Source of the DNA: a virus
Reading direction: 5' to 3' (one strand)
IMG/VR virus record: IMGVR_UViG_3300010354_000044
Location: 107,985 to 171,984 of that record
DNA: 64,000 nucleotides
The notes beneath the pieces are model-generated. The model was not told where the DNA came from and made no database searches. It was given only the letters and a program-made list of their open reading frames with translations. This document shows, in pieces, positions 55,128 to 63,726 of this stretch; positions within the stretch are counted from its first letter, which is position 1; each line of letters starts with the position of its first letter. The translations under genes were made by a program, and so were the position numbers.

Positions 55128-56779
55128 CTGAAGCTACATCTAACCTGAATCTAGAAGTGACCGTTGAGCAGGAGCCTCAAGCTAAACTAACCACTGTACA
55201 GCCAGCGACAAGTAACCACCCTATTAAATTACTAACCAAAGCAGAACAAACCAGGCTAATTAATCTCATTAATGAAAAGGCTGAGGAGAACTTCCAGACG
55301 GTAGAAGAGGTACTCAAGTTCTACGACAAAGACCCAGAAGGCGTGCAAACTCTCATTGAATTAGCTCGCAGTAGTCGTCAGAAAAAAGCTGGACGTAATC
55401 ATACGACCTACGCTAGGGTTAGTATAAACAAAGATCGCTTATTCTTTGAATTTACCCAACCTACTCGGACGGAGACGGGCTACCAGTATTCCTCGTTATT
55501 TCCTAATGCTGATGACCCTAAAGACTTTAAGCATGTAAAGGGCAACCCGAGCGAGTGTAGTATTCATGGCCATAAGTTTGTCGGATTTACAGGCCTAATG
55601 CTAGATATAAGCTACGGTGTTCAGCTCAAAGCCTATGGGTCAGAAGGTTCTGAATTACTATGTCGTTCTGTTAGGTATGAGCACAATGACCTTAGTTATG
55701 AAGGTAATCTCCCAATACCAGGCCGGTTGAGTGACCTTACCTTCAATACGTATAAGAGAGTTCGGGATAGTGCAAACCAACCCGTAGAGCCCGCTAAATA
55801 CGAACCGCGGTATCAAATCTTCCACCCGCATAAGAATACACAAGCTAATATATACGGCCAGCCTTCCAAAGCTTATTGGGCAAGCAAATGGCAGGAGTCA
55901 GACTCCTCCGCGAACCAAGAACCTGAATTGGTCTCATGTCAGGACTGCATTAAACGGGGTAACCATATTCAGGATGTTAAAAACCCTAAGTCCGCTAAGT
56001 GCAAACCTCTTGCGGAAGTCTATATCCTAGTTACACATCTGCAGGAGCGTCACCCGCCATCTCTAGATGGGTTAGACCTGGCTGAACGAGTGTACAATTG
56101 GTACCCTGTTGAGTTCTTTGGGTTGAAGCCTTTTATTGTAGTACATCGTATTGACAGCCCAACCAGGACTACAATATTTAATGACGGCTTTGAGATTAAT
56201 AAAGAGCATGACCTGCTGCCTATGCCTACCGGGATCAAAGAGCTCTACCCAACAACTGAAATTTATCAAGACGCAAAACGTCAGGCTGAAAGCCGTTTCA
56301 ACCCGCTAAAAGCTATCTACACGGATGCAGACGGTGAGAAGCATAGAGAACCTAATTACTGCGTGCTCCCCGTAGAAATTCATATTGGGGTGACAGGCAA
56401 TCCAGCGTTAAAGTTTGGACCCTTTACCTATGGAGGTATTTGTAAAACATTAGATCAATGGGAACATATTGAAGAGCTGGCCAAGTTTGGTTATACCCTT
56501 GCAGCTTACAAGGAAGATAGATTAGAGGGTGAGGAGCCGGTCTTTAATCACCAGATTCCAAACCTTCCTAATGCTACAGCTGATGAAGGGCTGCCGAGCT
56601 CAGAGGACCTAACTGAACTATTGCAGGATATCACTATTGTGGATGATGTCACTGACGACACCGACGACACTGAAGTTACCGACGAGGAGGTTGAAGAAGT
56701 AGAAGAGGTGGAAGAAACCATCCCCTCTACACGTCCGAAGAACCGAGCTCGTATGCTAAACCTAGATACTGAAAACTAG
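55124..56779 (+). CDS. Replication-block protein with SSB-like acidic tail, 551 aa
   Basis: An N-terminal polar region (residues 1-75), a core of about 400 residues that is beta-rich with a C-x2-C...C (CQDCIKRGNHIQDVKNPKSAKC split here as CQDC and SAKC, about residues 271-290) of possible zinc-binding type, and a very acidic tail (about residues 490-535, DDVTDDTDDTEVTDEEVEEVEE). Acidic C-terminal tails are characteristic of phage ssDNA-binding proteins (T4 gp32, T7 gp2.5), which also may hold zinc. Length is well above theirs. A gp32-like role is my best guess. Overlaps the previous gene by 4 nt. Confidence 0.45.
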   Translation: MTEATSNLNLEVTVEQEPQAKLTTVQPATSNHPIKLLTKAEQTRLINLINEKAEENFQTVEEVLKFYDKDPEGVQTLIELARSSRQKKAGRNHTTYARVSINKDRLFFEFTQPTRTETGYQYSSLFPNADDPKDFKHVKGNPSECSIHGHKFVGFTGLMLDISYGVQLKAYGSEGSELLCRSVRYEHNDLSYEGNLPIPGRLSDLTFNTYKRVRDSANQPVEPAKYEPRYQIFHPHKNTQANIYGQPSKAYWASKWQESDSSANQEPELVSCQDCIKRGNHIQDVKNPKSAKCKPLAEVYILVTHLQERHPPSLDGLDLAERVYNWYPVEFFGLKPFIVVHRIDSPTRTTIFNDGFEINKEHDLLPMPTGIKELYPTTEIYQDAKRQAESRFNPLKAIYTDADGEKHREPNYCVLPVEIHIGVTGNPALKFGPFTYGGICKTLDQWEHIEELAKFGYTLAAYKEDRLEGEEPVFNHQIPNLPNATADEGLPSSEDLTELLQDITIVDDVTDDTDDTEVTDEEVEEVEEVEETIPSTRPKNRARMLNLDTEN

Positions 56780-56783
56780 CGAC

Positions 56784-56817
56784 AGGAGGAGGGGGCGTAA
56801 GCCCCCTTCAAGCTATG
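56784..56817 (+). promoter_or_regulatory. Folded ribosome binding site (looped-out spacer)
   Basis: AGGAGG (56784-56789) lies 25 nt before ATG 56815, too far to work. Between them stands a perfect hairpin GGGGGC-GTAA-GCCCCC (56791-56806) with a GNRA tetraloop. Removing the hairpin leaves 9 nt between AGGAGG and ATG, an ideal spacing. This arrangement is known from T4 gene 38. The hairpin could also be a weak terminator, but no T-run follows. Confidence 0.65.
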
Positions 56818-58362
56818 CCTACTATTAAATACGGACTACAGAACATAGAACTACGAGGTCTATCTGCTGATTTAGCTAAGAAAATCAGGGACCTAACAAG
56901 CTATACCGTCAAAGTGGATGCGGAAAGATACTTCCAATCAATGGACATAACCCGAGAAGAAGCTTGGGAGAAAGCCACTTACTACCCTGCGACTTATCAG
57001 GTTAACAAGTCGGATGATACTTACACTCTGCGAATTCCAACAGGATTTTATTTAAGATTAGGTGACATTCTAGGGCGCAACCTTAAACCCCGTAACACCA
57101 TAGAGCCTGTAGAGTTGGATCTAGAGAAGCTGATGGCTGAGCTGGGCCTACAGGTTAGAAGCCACCAGATAGAAGCTGTAGAGGCTTTGCTGGAGTGCCC
57201 TCGGGGTCAGGTCGTCCTGCCAACCGGTGCCGGGAAGAGTTATATCATTGCGCTTTTCCTGCGCTATTTCCCGAATGTGACCGCGCTGGTTGTAGTTCCT
57301 AAAATAGACCTTCAGAGACAACTAATACGGACTTTAGAACATGTTCTGCAGGAACCTATAGGAGCCATTGGCGGGGGTAAGGATGAAATTAAACGGGTTA
57401 GCGTTGCTGTTTGGAATAGCATTAGTGACCATAGATACTCAAAGTACCTAGAAACCGTTAAAGCTATTATCATTGATGAGTGTCATGAGCGCATAGATAA
57501 CCAAAGGCGGTTATTAGACCCTAGACTAGCAAGTAATCATGTCAAAACAAACCCACCTATTAGGATAGGGGTAACCGCAACACCCCGAAAGGATGGGCGG
57601 GAATTTCATACAGAAGGTATTGTAGGCCCTGTCCTATACACCGTACCCCGTGAGAGGCTTGAGTCTGAGAATATCATTATATGCCCGGAGTTCTACTATA
57701 TTCCATACGAGCATAAAGATACTGAAAATGTGATTTATGAAGGCTATAAAGGTGGGGGTTATTGGCATGGCAAAGAGTTTAAAACCATCCCTCGTGATGC
57801 AGAACATTACAAGTTTTGCTGTACTGAAAACGAAGAGCGTAACGAGCTAATACTACGCATCCTAAAGGCCTTCATAGATTGGGACGGGCGTACTGGTCCT
57901 GGACTATGTTTTACAGCTTCTATTGAACACAGTAATCTTATTGTAGATGGACTTAAGAAGCTTAAGAAACCTAAATACACTAAGGTATGCTCCGTCAGCT
58001 CTGAAACTAAAACGAAAGATAGAAATCAAATTCTTGATAAAGCTCGGGCGGGGGAATTAAACCTACTAGTTGCCGCCAATATACTAAATGTTGGGGTAGA
58101 TATTCCGTCCTTACAAGTAGGATTTCTGACGAACCCATGCATGAATGAGATTACTCTCGTTCAACGTATCGGGCGTATTTTAAGAAAGTCTAAGCAGAAA
58201 GGGAAAGTCATTATATGTATATTCTTAGATAAGGAGAATATTTACTACACCAATAGGAGTATAAAGGCTAAAGCAGCCTTAGAACGCGAGTACGAAACGG
58301 CAACACATACAGAACTTACAGTGGCAGAGCTGATTAATAAGTTCAAAACCAACACTTTTTAG
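56815..58362 (+). CDS. SF2 helicase (UvsW/RadD-like), 515 aa
   Basis: Walker A LPTGAGKSY (about residues 136-144), motif Ia VVVPKIDL, motif II I-I-D-E-C-H-E (about 220), motif III G-V-T-A-T-P and motif VI Q-R-I-G-R-I-L-R (about 459) are all present. The N-terminal 110 residues resemble the small head domain of T4 UvsW. It would regress forks and resolve R-loops, supporting recombination-dependent replication with the UvsX-like protein. Translation seems to use a looped Shine-Dalgarno. No odd residues in the motifs. Confidence 0.8.
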   Translation: MPTIKYGLQNIELRGLSADLAKKIRDLTSYTVKVDAERYFQSMDITREEAWEKATYYPATYQVNKSDDTYTLRIPTGFYLRLGDILGRNLKPRNTIEPVELDLEKLMAELGLQVRSHQIEAVEALLECPRGQVVLPTGAGKSYIIALFLRYFPNVTALVVVPKIDLQRQLIRTLEHVLQEPIGAIGGGKDEIKRVSVAVWNSISDHRYSKYLETVKAIIIDECHERIDNQRRLLDPRLASNHVKTNPPIRIGVTATPRKDGREFHTEGIVGPVLYTVPRERLESENIIICPEFYYIPYEHKDTENVIYEGYKGGGYWHGKEFKTIPRDAEHYKFCCTENEERNELILRILKAFIDWDGRTGPGLCFTASIEHSNLIVDGLKKLKKPKYTKVCSVSSETKTKDRNQILDKARAGELNLLVAANILNVGVDIPSLQVGFLTNPCMNEITLVQRIGRILRKSKQKGKVIICIFLDKENIYYTNRSIKAKAALEREYETATHTELTVAELINKFKTNTF

Positions 58363-58368
58363 ATCTAA

Positions 58369-58578
58369 ATGCTTACTAACAAGGAGTTTGTACTAGATCC
58401 ATCACTGGCCTGCGAGCTTATTATACAGCTACCGCAGGCCAGTGATGAGGATAAAAACTTGGCTAGGGGTTATTTGAGAAAGCACGGATCACTTACTGAT
58501 GAAAAGAAAGCAACCCTAAGCAGACATATTCTGAATTTAGCAAGTAAACTTGCAATAGCTCATGACCCTTCTATTTAA
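58369..58578 (+). CDS. Small orphan, 69 aa
   Basis: A 69-residue helical, charged protein (LACELIIQLPQASDEDKNLARGYLRKHGSLTDEKKATLSRHILNL), 6 nt after the helicase stop. No motif or membrane segment is recognised. Its gene lies between the helicase and DHFR genes, with 29 nt after it. The function is unknown. Confidence 0.5.
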   Translation: MLTNKEFVLDPSLACELIIQLPQASDEDKNLARGYLRKHGSLTDEKKATLSRHILNLASKLAIAHDPSI

Positions 58579-58607
58579 CCAAAAGCTTACAAACAGAACA
58601 CCAGACA

Positions 58608-59126
58608 ATGCGGAATATTATTGCAGCCATAGACGAAGCTGGAGGTATTGGTAAGGGTAATACTATCCCGTGGAACCATCCAAGCAGTGTAAACTATTTC
58701 AGGAATCTAACCTCTAACAGCACTGTTGTTATGGGGCGCCGGACGTTTGATTTATACAAGGCTACCCCTTTAGGGGGTCGGCGCAATGTAATTATATGCT
58801 CAAACCCTAGAGCGGCCTTTGAGGCCTACTACTCCGGTGACTTAAGTCATCAGAGGTCTTTAGCAACATTTACCTCAGACCCCTTTGATCCTATCATCAC
58901 AGACCCTGATCTGCATTTCAACGACGTTTGGTACATCGGTGGCGCACGATTATATGCAAACGTTATCCGTCACGTAGATGCTGTATACATTACTCGTATA
59001 CCCGGGCAACATAACTGCGATAAATTCTTTCCAGCGCTGCCTGTCAACTTTTGTTTGCAGGCCCAAACATCTTCAGCGGGACTAACCTATGAAATATACA
59101 GACCTAGAGAGCATTCCACTTACTGA
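58608..59126 (+). CDS. Dihydrofolate reductase-like protein, 172 aa
   Basis: The DHFR fold is clear: MRNIIAAIDEAGGIGKGNTIPW, the NADPH motif V-V-M-G-R-R-T-F, R-R-N-V-I-I-C-S, and V-W-Y-I-G-G-A-R-L-Y with D-A-V-Y-I-T-R-I. But the position of the catalytic acid (Asp27 in E. coli, in W-N-L-P-A-D-L) reads W-N-H-P-S-S-V, a Ser at residue 27. This should weaken dihydrofolate protonation. The enzyme may tolerate it, may use another substrate, or may have a structural role. It supports dTMP synthesis in phages. Overlaps the primase gene by 38 nt. Confidence 0.75.
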   Translation: MRNIIAAIDEAGGIGKGNTIPWNHPSSVNYFRNLTSNSTVVMGRRTFDLYKATPLGGRRNVIICSNPRAAFEAYYSGDLSHQRSLATFTSDPFDPIITDPDLHFNDVWYIGGARLYANVIRHVDAVYITRIPGQHNCDKFFPALPVNFCLQAQTSSAGLTYEIYRPREHSTY

Positions 59127-60345
59127 AGCTGCGCGGGTTCTTAACATTGCTATCCATGATGGCAATACCAAAGCAGGAGGAGGGCGGGAGCCTTGCCCCT
59201 TCTGCGGTAGTTCTACAGGCTTTCAAACCCGAGATAATAAAACTTATACGTGTTATAGCTGCAATAACCGAGGTTCAGTCCTAAGTCTTGCTAAGCATGC
59301 GGACAATGGTTTTAGTCTTTTAAGAAAGGCTTTTATAGCTGATCCAAACCTGGCACATGCAGACTATAGCGAGATGGAGAAAATATTCTCCCATTACACC
59401 CGGCTACTGGAAGGCCACCCAGAAATCATAACCGAGTTTTGTGATACAAGACAAATAGACCTTACACAAGTAGAAGTAGGCTACGCCAAGGGTAACCTGC
59501 AGTCCTCTGGCTACTCTAGTAAGCAGCTGAGTAATTTGGGCTTACTGTCTAATAAAAATGCGGAATTATGGTGGGACCATCTTATATTCCCTATTAGAGA
59601 TAGAAGAGGCTTATTGACTCACTTTCAAGGTAGGGCCCTTGGTAACACAAAATTGCGTTGGCTAGCCAGCCGCCACCCTACTCTACCTATATCAAATTGC
59701 TTATATAACCTAAACAAGGTTAGTGACATCCAATCAGCTCCTTACTACCCAGACGTGTTTATTACCGAAGGGATTACCGATGCTCTATCCCTGCAGCAGA
59801 TGCAAGGTAAAGTCAGTGGCATTATTAAAGATAAACCTTTCACCCGGCATATAAAAACAGTCGCACTGGGTACACTTGGAATTAACCCAGATATATCCCA
59901 CCACGCTTACCCCCTAAAGGATTTCAGTATCTGTTTTATTTACGACAATACTAAGATTGCGATTGGTAGTAGGGATTATGTACAAGGCCTGCCAAATTAC
60001 CGCTCCTGGAACAGCATGCTACCATGCATTATTGATTTCTATAAACGGCGTAACTCCGGCAGAGTGTTCTGTTTACAGGTTCCCGAGCAGCCTGGCGTGG
60101 AGGACGTTAACGACTTCCTAAAAGCTATTGACTGGGATTTTAATAGCTGGTTTGCTTACTTCAAGAATAATATCAATACTCTAGAGGATTTTGTACTGAA
60201 CTACTATAAAGACGACCCTAAGGCTATGCGGCTAGTTGGGAAGTGCCTAAGCGTGAGGAAACGGCCTGAGGACCTTGATGAGTATAGCCGACTACTTAAG
60301 CACCATTTCGGCAATGAAGTAAGCTATTTACTGAGTATTCTATGA
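59089..60345 (+). CDS. DNA primase (zinc + Toprim), 418 aa
   Basis: The zinc ribbon has C36, C39, C55, C58 (CPFCGSS, CYSCNNRG). The Toprim domain shows V-F-I-T-E-G-I-T-D-A-L (about residues 223-233), with the conserved E. The following acidic strand reads F-I-Y-D-N-T, whereas D-x-D is usual, so the second Asp is replaced. The layout matches DnaG-type and phage primases without a helicase domain. It would make primers for the split polymerase. It begins inside the DHFR gene and overlaps the next gene by 4 nt. Confidence 0.75.
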   Translation: MKYTDLESIPLTEAARVLNIAIHDGNTKAGGGREPCPFCGSSTGFQTRDNKTYTCYSCNNRGSVLSLAKHADNGFSLLRKAFIADPNLAHADYSEMEKIFSHYTRLLEGHPEIITEFCDTRQIDLTQVEVGYAKGNLQSSGYSSKQLSNLGLLSNKNAELWWDHLIFPIRDRRGLLTHFQGRALGNTKLRWLASRHPTLPISNCLYNLNKVSDIQSAPYYPDVFITEGITDALSLQQMQGKVSGIIKDKPFTRHIKTVALGTLGINPDISHHAYPLKDFSICFIYDNTKIAIGSRDYVQGLPNYRSWNSMLPCIIDFYKRRNSGRVFCLQVPEQPGVEDVNDFLKAIDWDFNSWFAYFKNNINTLEDFVLNYYKDDPKAMRLVGKCLSVRKRPEDLDEYSRLLKHHFGNEVSYLLSIL

Positions 60346-61241
60346 TTTACTGCGCCGCTTATAGCAGTTCTGTAGCCGCCGGCCCGGTCGTTGCTGTGGC
60401 TGCCTATTTTAAGTCTGAGGCCCCTAAGGCAAGGCCTACCTTTGGTAGCACTTCTATGCAGCAGCTGAAAGCCTATATAGAAAGTGCAGAACAAAACGTA
60501 GATTACGAATACGTCCTAATACCCAACCATAAAATAAACTACCTGGGATATAACCGGGCTGTATCTACCACCATAGAATATCTTTCGGCTAAGTTTGGAG
60601 TTAGGTATAACGTTAAGTCTCCTACTATAATACCACCCAAGCATTGCGTAGGGGCTTTAGGGAGCCCTTTTACTAAAGTCACCAGCTCCAATATCAAGCA
60701 TTGGGATAAATCCGTTTACACATTCTCGTTAGCCCGATATTATTCTGCTTTCTGGATGTCTAAGTATTACCATTACTTTCACCCTATTTACCGATGGAAT
60801 AAAAACTATGGCTTTTCCCGCCCTAATCATTTGGACGTTATTTTAGAACACGGACCTGTTCCAGAATTACACCGACGCCGAATACTACTTAGGCTATGCC
60901 TAAGATGGTACGACCGTGTGATTCAAGGAGACCGTTGGGCGCGTTCACATAACTGGTTGACAAGACAGCCTGTTTGGTGGACAGAACTTTTTCCTAAGGT
61001 TCATTTTTGTTCAAAGTTATCTAAAACCCAATTAAACCGTCTTAAAGATATCTACTACCCCTCGCTAGACGAGGAGTTTGTTAAATGGATTCAAGATACG
61101 TCTGAGCATGCTGTTGATGCAGAGAAAACACAAGACAACGAATTGCTTTGCTATAGGCCCTTTGCGCCCGGTGAATTCAGTGAATTAGATATTGAAGCGG
61201 CAGCTAGGGATTTAAAACAGCGCATTAAAATCCGAGTGTGA
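60342..61241 (+). CDS. Orphan, weak RNase HII-like pattern, 299 aa
   Basis: Residues 7-22 (YSSSVAAGPVVAVAAYF) and about 64-82 (KINYLGYNRAVSTTIEYL) resemble the first two RNase HII blocks, D-E-A-G-R-G...G-P-V-V-A-A-A-V and D-E-I-N-x-L...R-A-V. The catalytic acids of RNase HII (D, E, D) are missing in these stretches, so activity as RNase H is unlikely. The rest has a basic, W/Y-rich middle (YHYFHPIYRWNKNYG). The neighbours are replication genes and the similarity may be chance. Function unknown. Confidence 0.5.
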   Translation: MIYCAAYSSSVAAGPVVAVAAYFKSEAPKARPTFGSTSMQQLKAYIESAEQNVDYEYVLIPNHKINYLGYNRAVSTTIEYLSAKFGVRYNVKSPTIIPPKHCVGALGSPFTKVTSSNIKHWDKSVYTFSLARYYSAFWMSKYYHYFHPIYRWNKNYGFSRPNHLDVILEHGPVPELHRRRILLRLCLRWYDRVIQGDRWARSHNWLTRQPVWWTELFPKVHFCSKLSKTQLNRLKDIYYPSLDEEFVKWIQDTSEHAVDAEKTQDNELLCYRPFAPGEFSELDIEAAARDLKQRIKIRV

Positions 61242-61252
61242 GGTTACCAATC

Positions 61253-61708
61253 ATGGATAAGCTACGACCTAATTATCAATTTGACCTTAGTAAACCGATT
61301 GATGAACTAATCCGACTAGAAAAGGTTTACTGTAAGCATGTTTCTAAGTTAGTTAAGTTTGGTACGATACAGCCATCTACTAAATCGTACTTACTTACCT
61401 TCTTTGTTATTATGTGCCAATTGACAGAGCACTATAAAGCCGTAGACCCGGACTTCTGTCAACGTTTAGCAGAGCACACTGTTACGTACAAAGGCTCGGT
61501 CGTTAAACTAGAAAACCTACTAGCCCAGTATCATATCCAACCTTATAATACATTTTTGATAGCTAGCTTTGACACAAAAGCAATTGACAACGAGTATAGT
61601 AATATATGGTTGCATTACATACAGCTACGCGAACATCTATGGGCCTTAGCGTTAAAAGAGGACCTCACAACTCCTGAACTCTACGACCAGCACTTAACCC
61701 CATTTTGA
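61253..61708 (+). CDS. Orphan protein, 151 aa
   Basis: GAGG (61240-61243) lies 9 nt before ATG 61253; the GTG at 61238 is less likely. A soluble helical protein (PIDELIRLEKVYCKHVSKLVKFG, YIQLREHLWALALKEDL). No motif is recognised. One base separates it from the RuvC-like gene. The function is unknown. Confidence 0.55.
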   Translation: MDKLRPNYQFDLSKPIDELIRLEKVYCKHVSKLVKFGTIQPSTKSYLLTFFVIMCQLTEHYKAVDPDFCQRLAEHTVTYKGSVVKLENLLAQYHIQPYNTFLIASFDTKAIDNEYSNIWLHYIQLREHLWALALKEDLTTPELYDQHLTPF

Positions 61709-61709
61709 A

Positions 61710-62282
61710 ATGTTTATCGGATTGGACCAATCTACAACTAAAACTGGGGTCGCTGTATATGATAGCGCCTCCAACCACCGTTGTATATACTATGGCCTTA
61801 TCCGACCTGATGGGGAAGATTGGTTAGCTAGAATTAGTGTAACAGTGTCTTCGTTACTAAAATTAATTGAACAACACCCCCCTGTGCGGGTCTTTATAGA
61901 AGAACCCTTCTACTTCTCAAAAAACTCTTCATCCCTACACCAACTATTAGCTTTAGAGAAAATTATAAAGTGGGAGCTTTATAAGTTAGGCATACCTTTT
62001 CAGACCGTCCCAACTAAACAGAACTCGGGGTGGCCGGCTACAGTAGGTGTCTCGGGGACAAAAGAACATTTTGCTAAAGCTATACAGCCTTACTGCCCAA
62101 CAATCTTCGTCGCAGAAACCCATATCTTAAAAAACGGGACCTACACGCTTAAGAAGAAATATCAAGGCAAGGATTATCTAACCTATGACGTTAGTGATGC
62201 TATTGGAGTTTTATGCGGTGGGCTGCAAATTACCGTAGACAAACTATCCGTCATAAAGTTCAATCGCTTAAATATGATATAA
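61710..62282 (+). CDS. RuvC-like Holliday junction resolvase, 190 aa
   Basis: The RNase H-fold start FIGLDQSTTKTGVAVYD has the first catalytic Asp (D6). V-F-I-E-E-P supplies the second acid (E64 or E65). Y-D-V-S-D-A-I-G (D160, D163) supplies the C-terminal acids. The layout matches RuvC and poxvirus/phage resolvases. It would resolve branched DNA before packaging, in concert with the UvsX- and UvsW-like proteins. Length is a little above bacterial RuvC (about 170). The last bases overlap a possible promoter region. Confidence 0.75.
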   Translation: MFIGLDQSTTKTGVAVYDSASNHRCIYYGLIRPDGEDWLARISVTVSSLLKLIEQHPPVRVFIEEPFYFSKNSSSLHQLLALEKIIKWELYKLGIPFQTVPTKQNSGWPATVGVSGTKEHFAKAIQPYCPTIFVAETHILKNGTYTLKKKYQGKDYLTYDVSDAIGVLCGGLQITVDKLSVIKFNRLNMI

Positions 62283-62284
62283 GC

Positions 62285-62290
62285 TATAAT
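62285..62290 (+). promoter_or_regulatory. Possible -10 box
   Basis: TATAAT just after the RuvC-like gene and 25 nt before ATG 62315. No -35 lies at the right distance, so it may be chance or an extended -10-like or activator-dependent promoter. Confidence 0.3.
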
Positions 62291-62314
62291 AGTTACTTTA
62301 ACTAATTAAAGCTT

Positions 62315-63406
62315 ATGCCAAAGCGTGATTATATTTCCATATCTAGTCTTGAGTTATATCATAAATGCCCCCGACTTTTCAGTAAGAAGTATATTGAACA
62401 GGTAGAGGCTAAAGAGATAATCCAGGAGCCATTGATATTAGGCAGCTTGGCCCATACTTTATTAGAGACTAAATTACACGATAATCTAAAGGTAGAGGAT
62501 GCCCTAACGTTAGTCCTACCTACTTGGGTAGAAACGCTGTGCCAATTACCTATAACCAATTCCTTTGAAAAAATGAAGGATGGCGCCGGTGTTGACATTA
62601 TGTCGTTGTATAACTATGCCGATAAAGTTAGTGACTTACTGTTACGAACGGCGCCTAATTACCACAAGGCTGATCAGATCAAAAAGGTAAATGGCGAGGT
62701 CATAAAAGACCCGTTGGGTAAATACTCCACCAAGGTGTGGACAGTTGAGTATAAAAAGCTTGAGGTAAATAGCCAGAAGTTTTACGTAGACCTTACAGCC
62801 TGTAAGCATAACCCAGATTTTAGAAATTTTAGCCTCGCTAATACAGCGGCATGGGCTACGTATATGGCAAAGAATTTCCGACGCGAATCTGGGATGACTA
62901 CGTTAGATGTAGAATGGCAATTTGGTCCTGACGTAGACCGAATTGTTACTATAGAGGGATACCCATTAAAAGGTGCTATTGACTGGGTAGTTGAGTTAGA
63001 TAATGGCGAAATAGCTATTATTGATCATAAAACTAGTAAAAAACACTTCAAAGACATACAGGTTAGCCACCATAAACAGCTTAACGTGTATGCTTATGTG
63101 TACGGAGAGATAACAGGTAAACTACCCGACTGGATAGTTATATCAGCCCCTTACTCTCAGAAATTCTATTGGCAGCCTGTCATTATTGACAATGTCTACG
63201 AAGCTGTCCAGTATGTAAAAAATAGTATATTATGTATCAATACTAATTTTGATAATAATACATGGCCAGCTCCCCACCCTAATGATTACAACTCGCCTTG
63301 TATTAATAGAAGCTGGGAAACAGGGCTTGTTACCTACGAATGCCCTTACTTAGGAAACTGCTGGCCAACTTATCATCAAGATCTAACGTCCCTTGAGCCT
63401 ATTTAA
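62315..63406 (+). CDS. Cas4/RecB-like PD-(D/E)XK exonuclease, 363 aa
   Basis: S-I-S-S-L-E-L-Y-H-K-C-P-R-L-F (8-22) is the typical start of RecB-family nucleases. G-S-L-A-H-T-L-L-E is motif 1 (H), G-A-I-D-W-V-V (about 223) and A-I-I-D-H-K-T-S (about 238-245) are the D and D-x-K motifs, and K-Q-L-N-V-Y-A-Y is the Q-x3-Y motif. C18 plus the C-terminal cysteines (SPC, ECPYLGNC, about residues 328-350) could hold a 4Fe-4S cluster as in Cas4 or AddB. It would resect DNA ends for recombination. No other cas genes or repeats occur. Confidence 0.8.
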   Translation: MPKRDYISISSLELYHKCPRLFSKKYIEQVEAKEIIQEPLILGSLAHTLLETKLHDNLKVEDALTLVLPTWVETLCQLPITNSFEKMKDGAGVDIMSLYNYADKVSDLLLRTAPNYHKADQIKKVNGEVIKDPLGKYSTKVWTVEYKKLEVNSQKFYVDLTACKHNPDFRNFSLANTAAWATYMAKNFRRESGMTTLDVEWQFGPDVDRIVTIEGYPLKGAIDWVVELDNGEIAIIDHKTSKKHFKDIQVSHHKQLNVYAYVYGEITGKLPDWIVISAPYSQKFYWQPVIIDNVYEAVQYVKNSILCINTNFDNNTWPAPHPNDYNSPCINRSWETGLVTYECPYLGNCWPTYHQDLTSLEPI

Positions 63407-63414
63407 CTCAACTT

Positions 63415-63726
63415 ATGAAAACATTTGAAGCCCCAGAATCGCTTTATGATCTGGAAAGTAAGATTAAAACACAATCAGATTTAATTAACCACATCATCGC
63501 AAAAGTACCTGTTACAAAAGCGTTGGCCAGTCGTATCATCCAAGAGGTGTTTGATTTTATTGGCATTATGCTACTGCTTCGGTGTAGTGTAGACTTTCCG
63601 AGAATTGGGAAGTTTGAAGTTAATGAAGCATCTAATGGACAGTGGCAAATCATTTTCAGACCTTCACAGCATCTAGATAAGCTAGTAAAGGCAAGCCCCG
63701 AGACAATCCGTAAAGCATATGAGTAA
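63415..63726 (+). CDS. HU/IHF-like DNA-binding protein, 103 aa
   Basis: From residue 22 (LINHIIAKVPVTKALASRIIQEVFDFIGIMLLL) the helix-helix plan and the V-D-F-P-R-I-G-K-F-E-V strand match HU/IHF (usually G-F-G-x-F-x-V). An N-terminal extension of about 20 residues precedes it. The DNA-grasping arm is shorter and less basic (EASNGQWQIIFRPS), so the mode of binding may differ. It may fold or condense phage DNA. 9 nt separate it from the nuclease gene and it overlaps the next by 8 nt. Confidence 0.7.
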   Translation: MKTFEAPESLYDLESKIKTQSDLINHIIAKVPVTKALASRIIQEVFDFIGIMLLLRCSVDFPRIGKFEVNEASNGQWQIIFRPSQHLDKLVKASPETIRKAYE

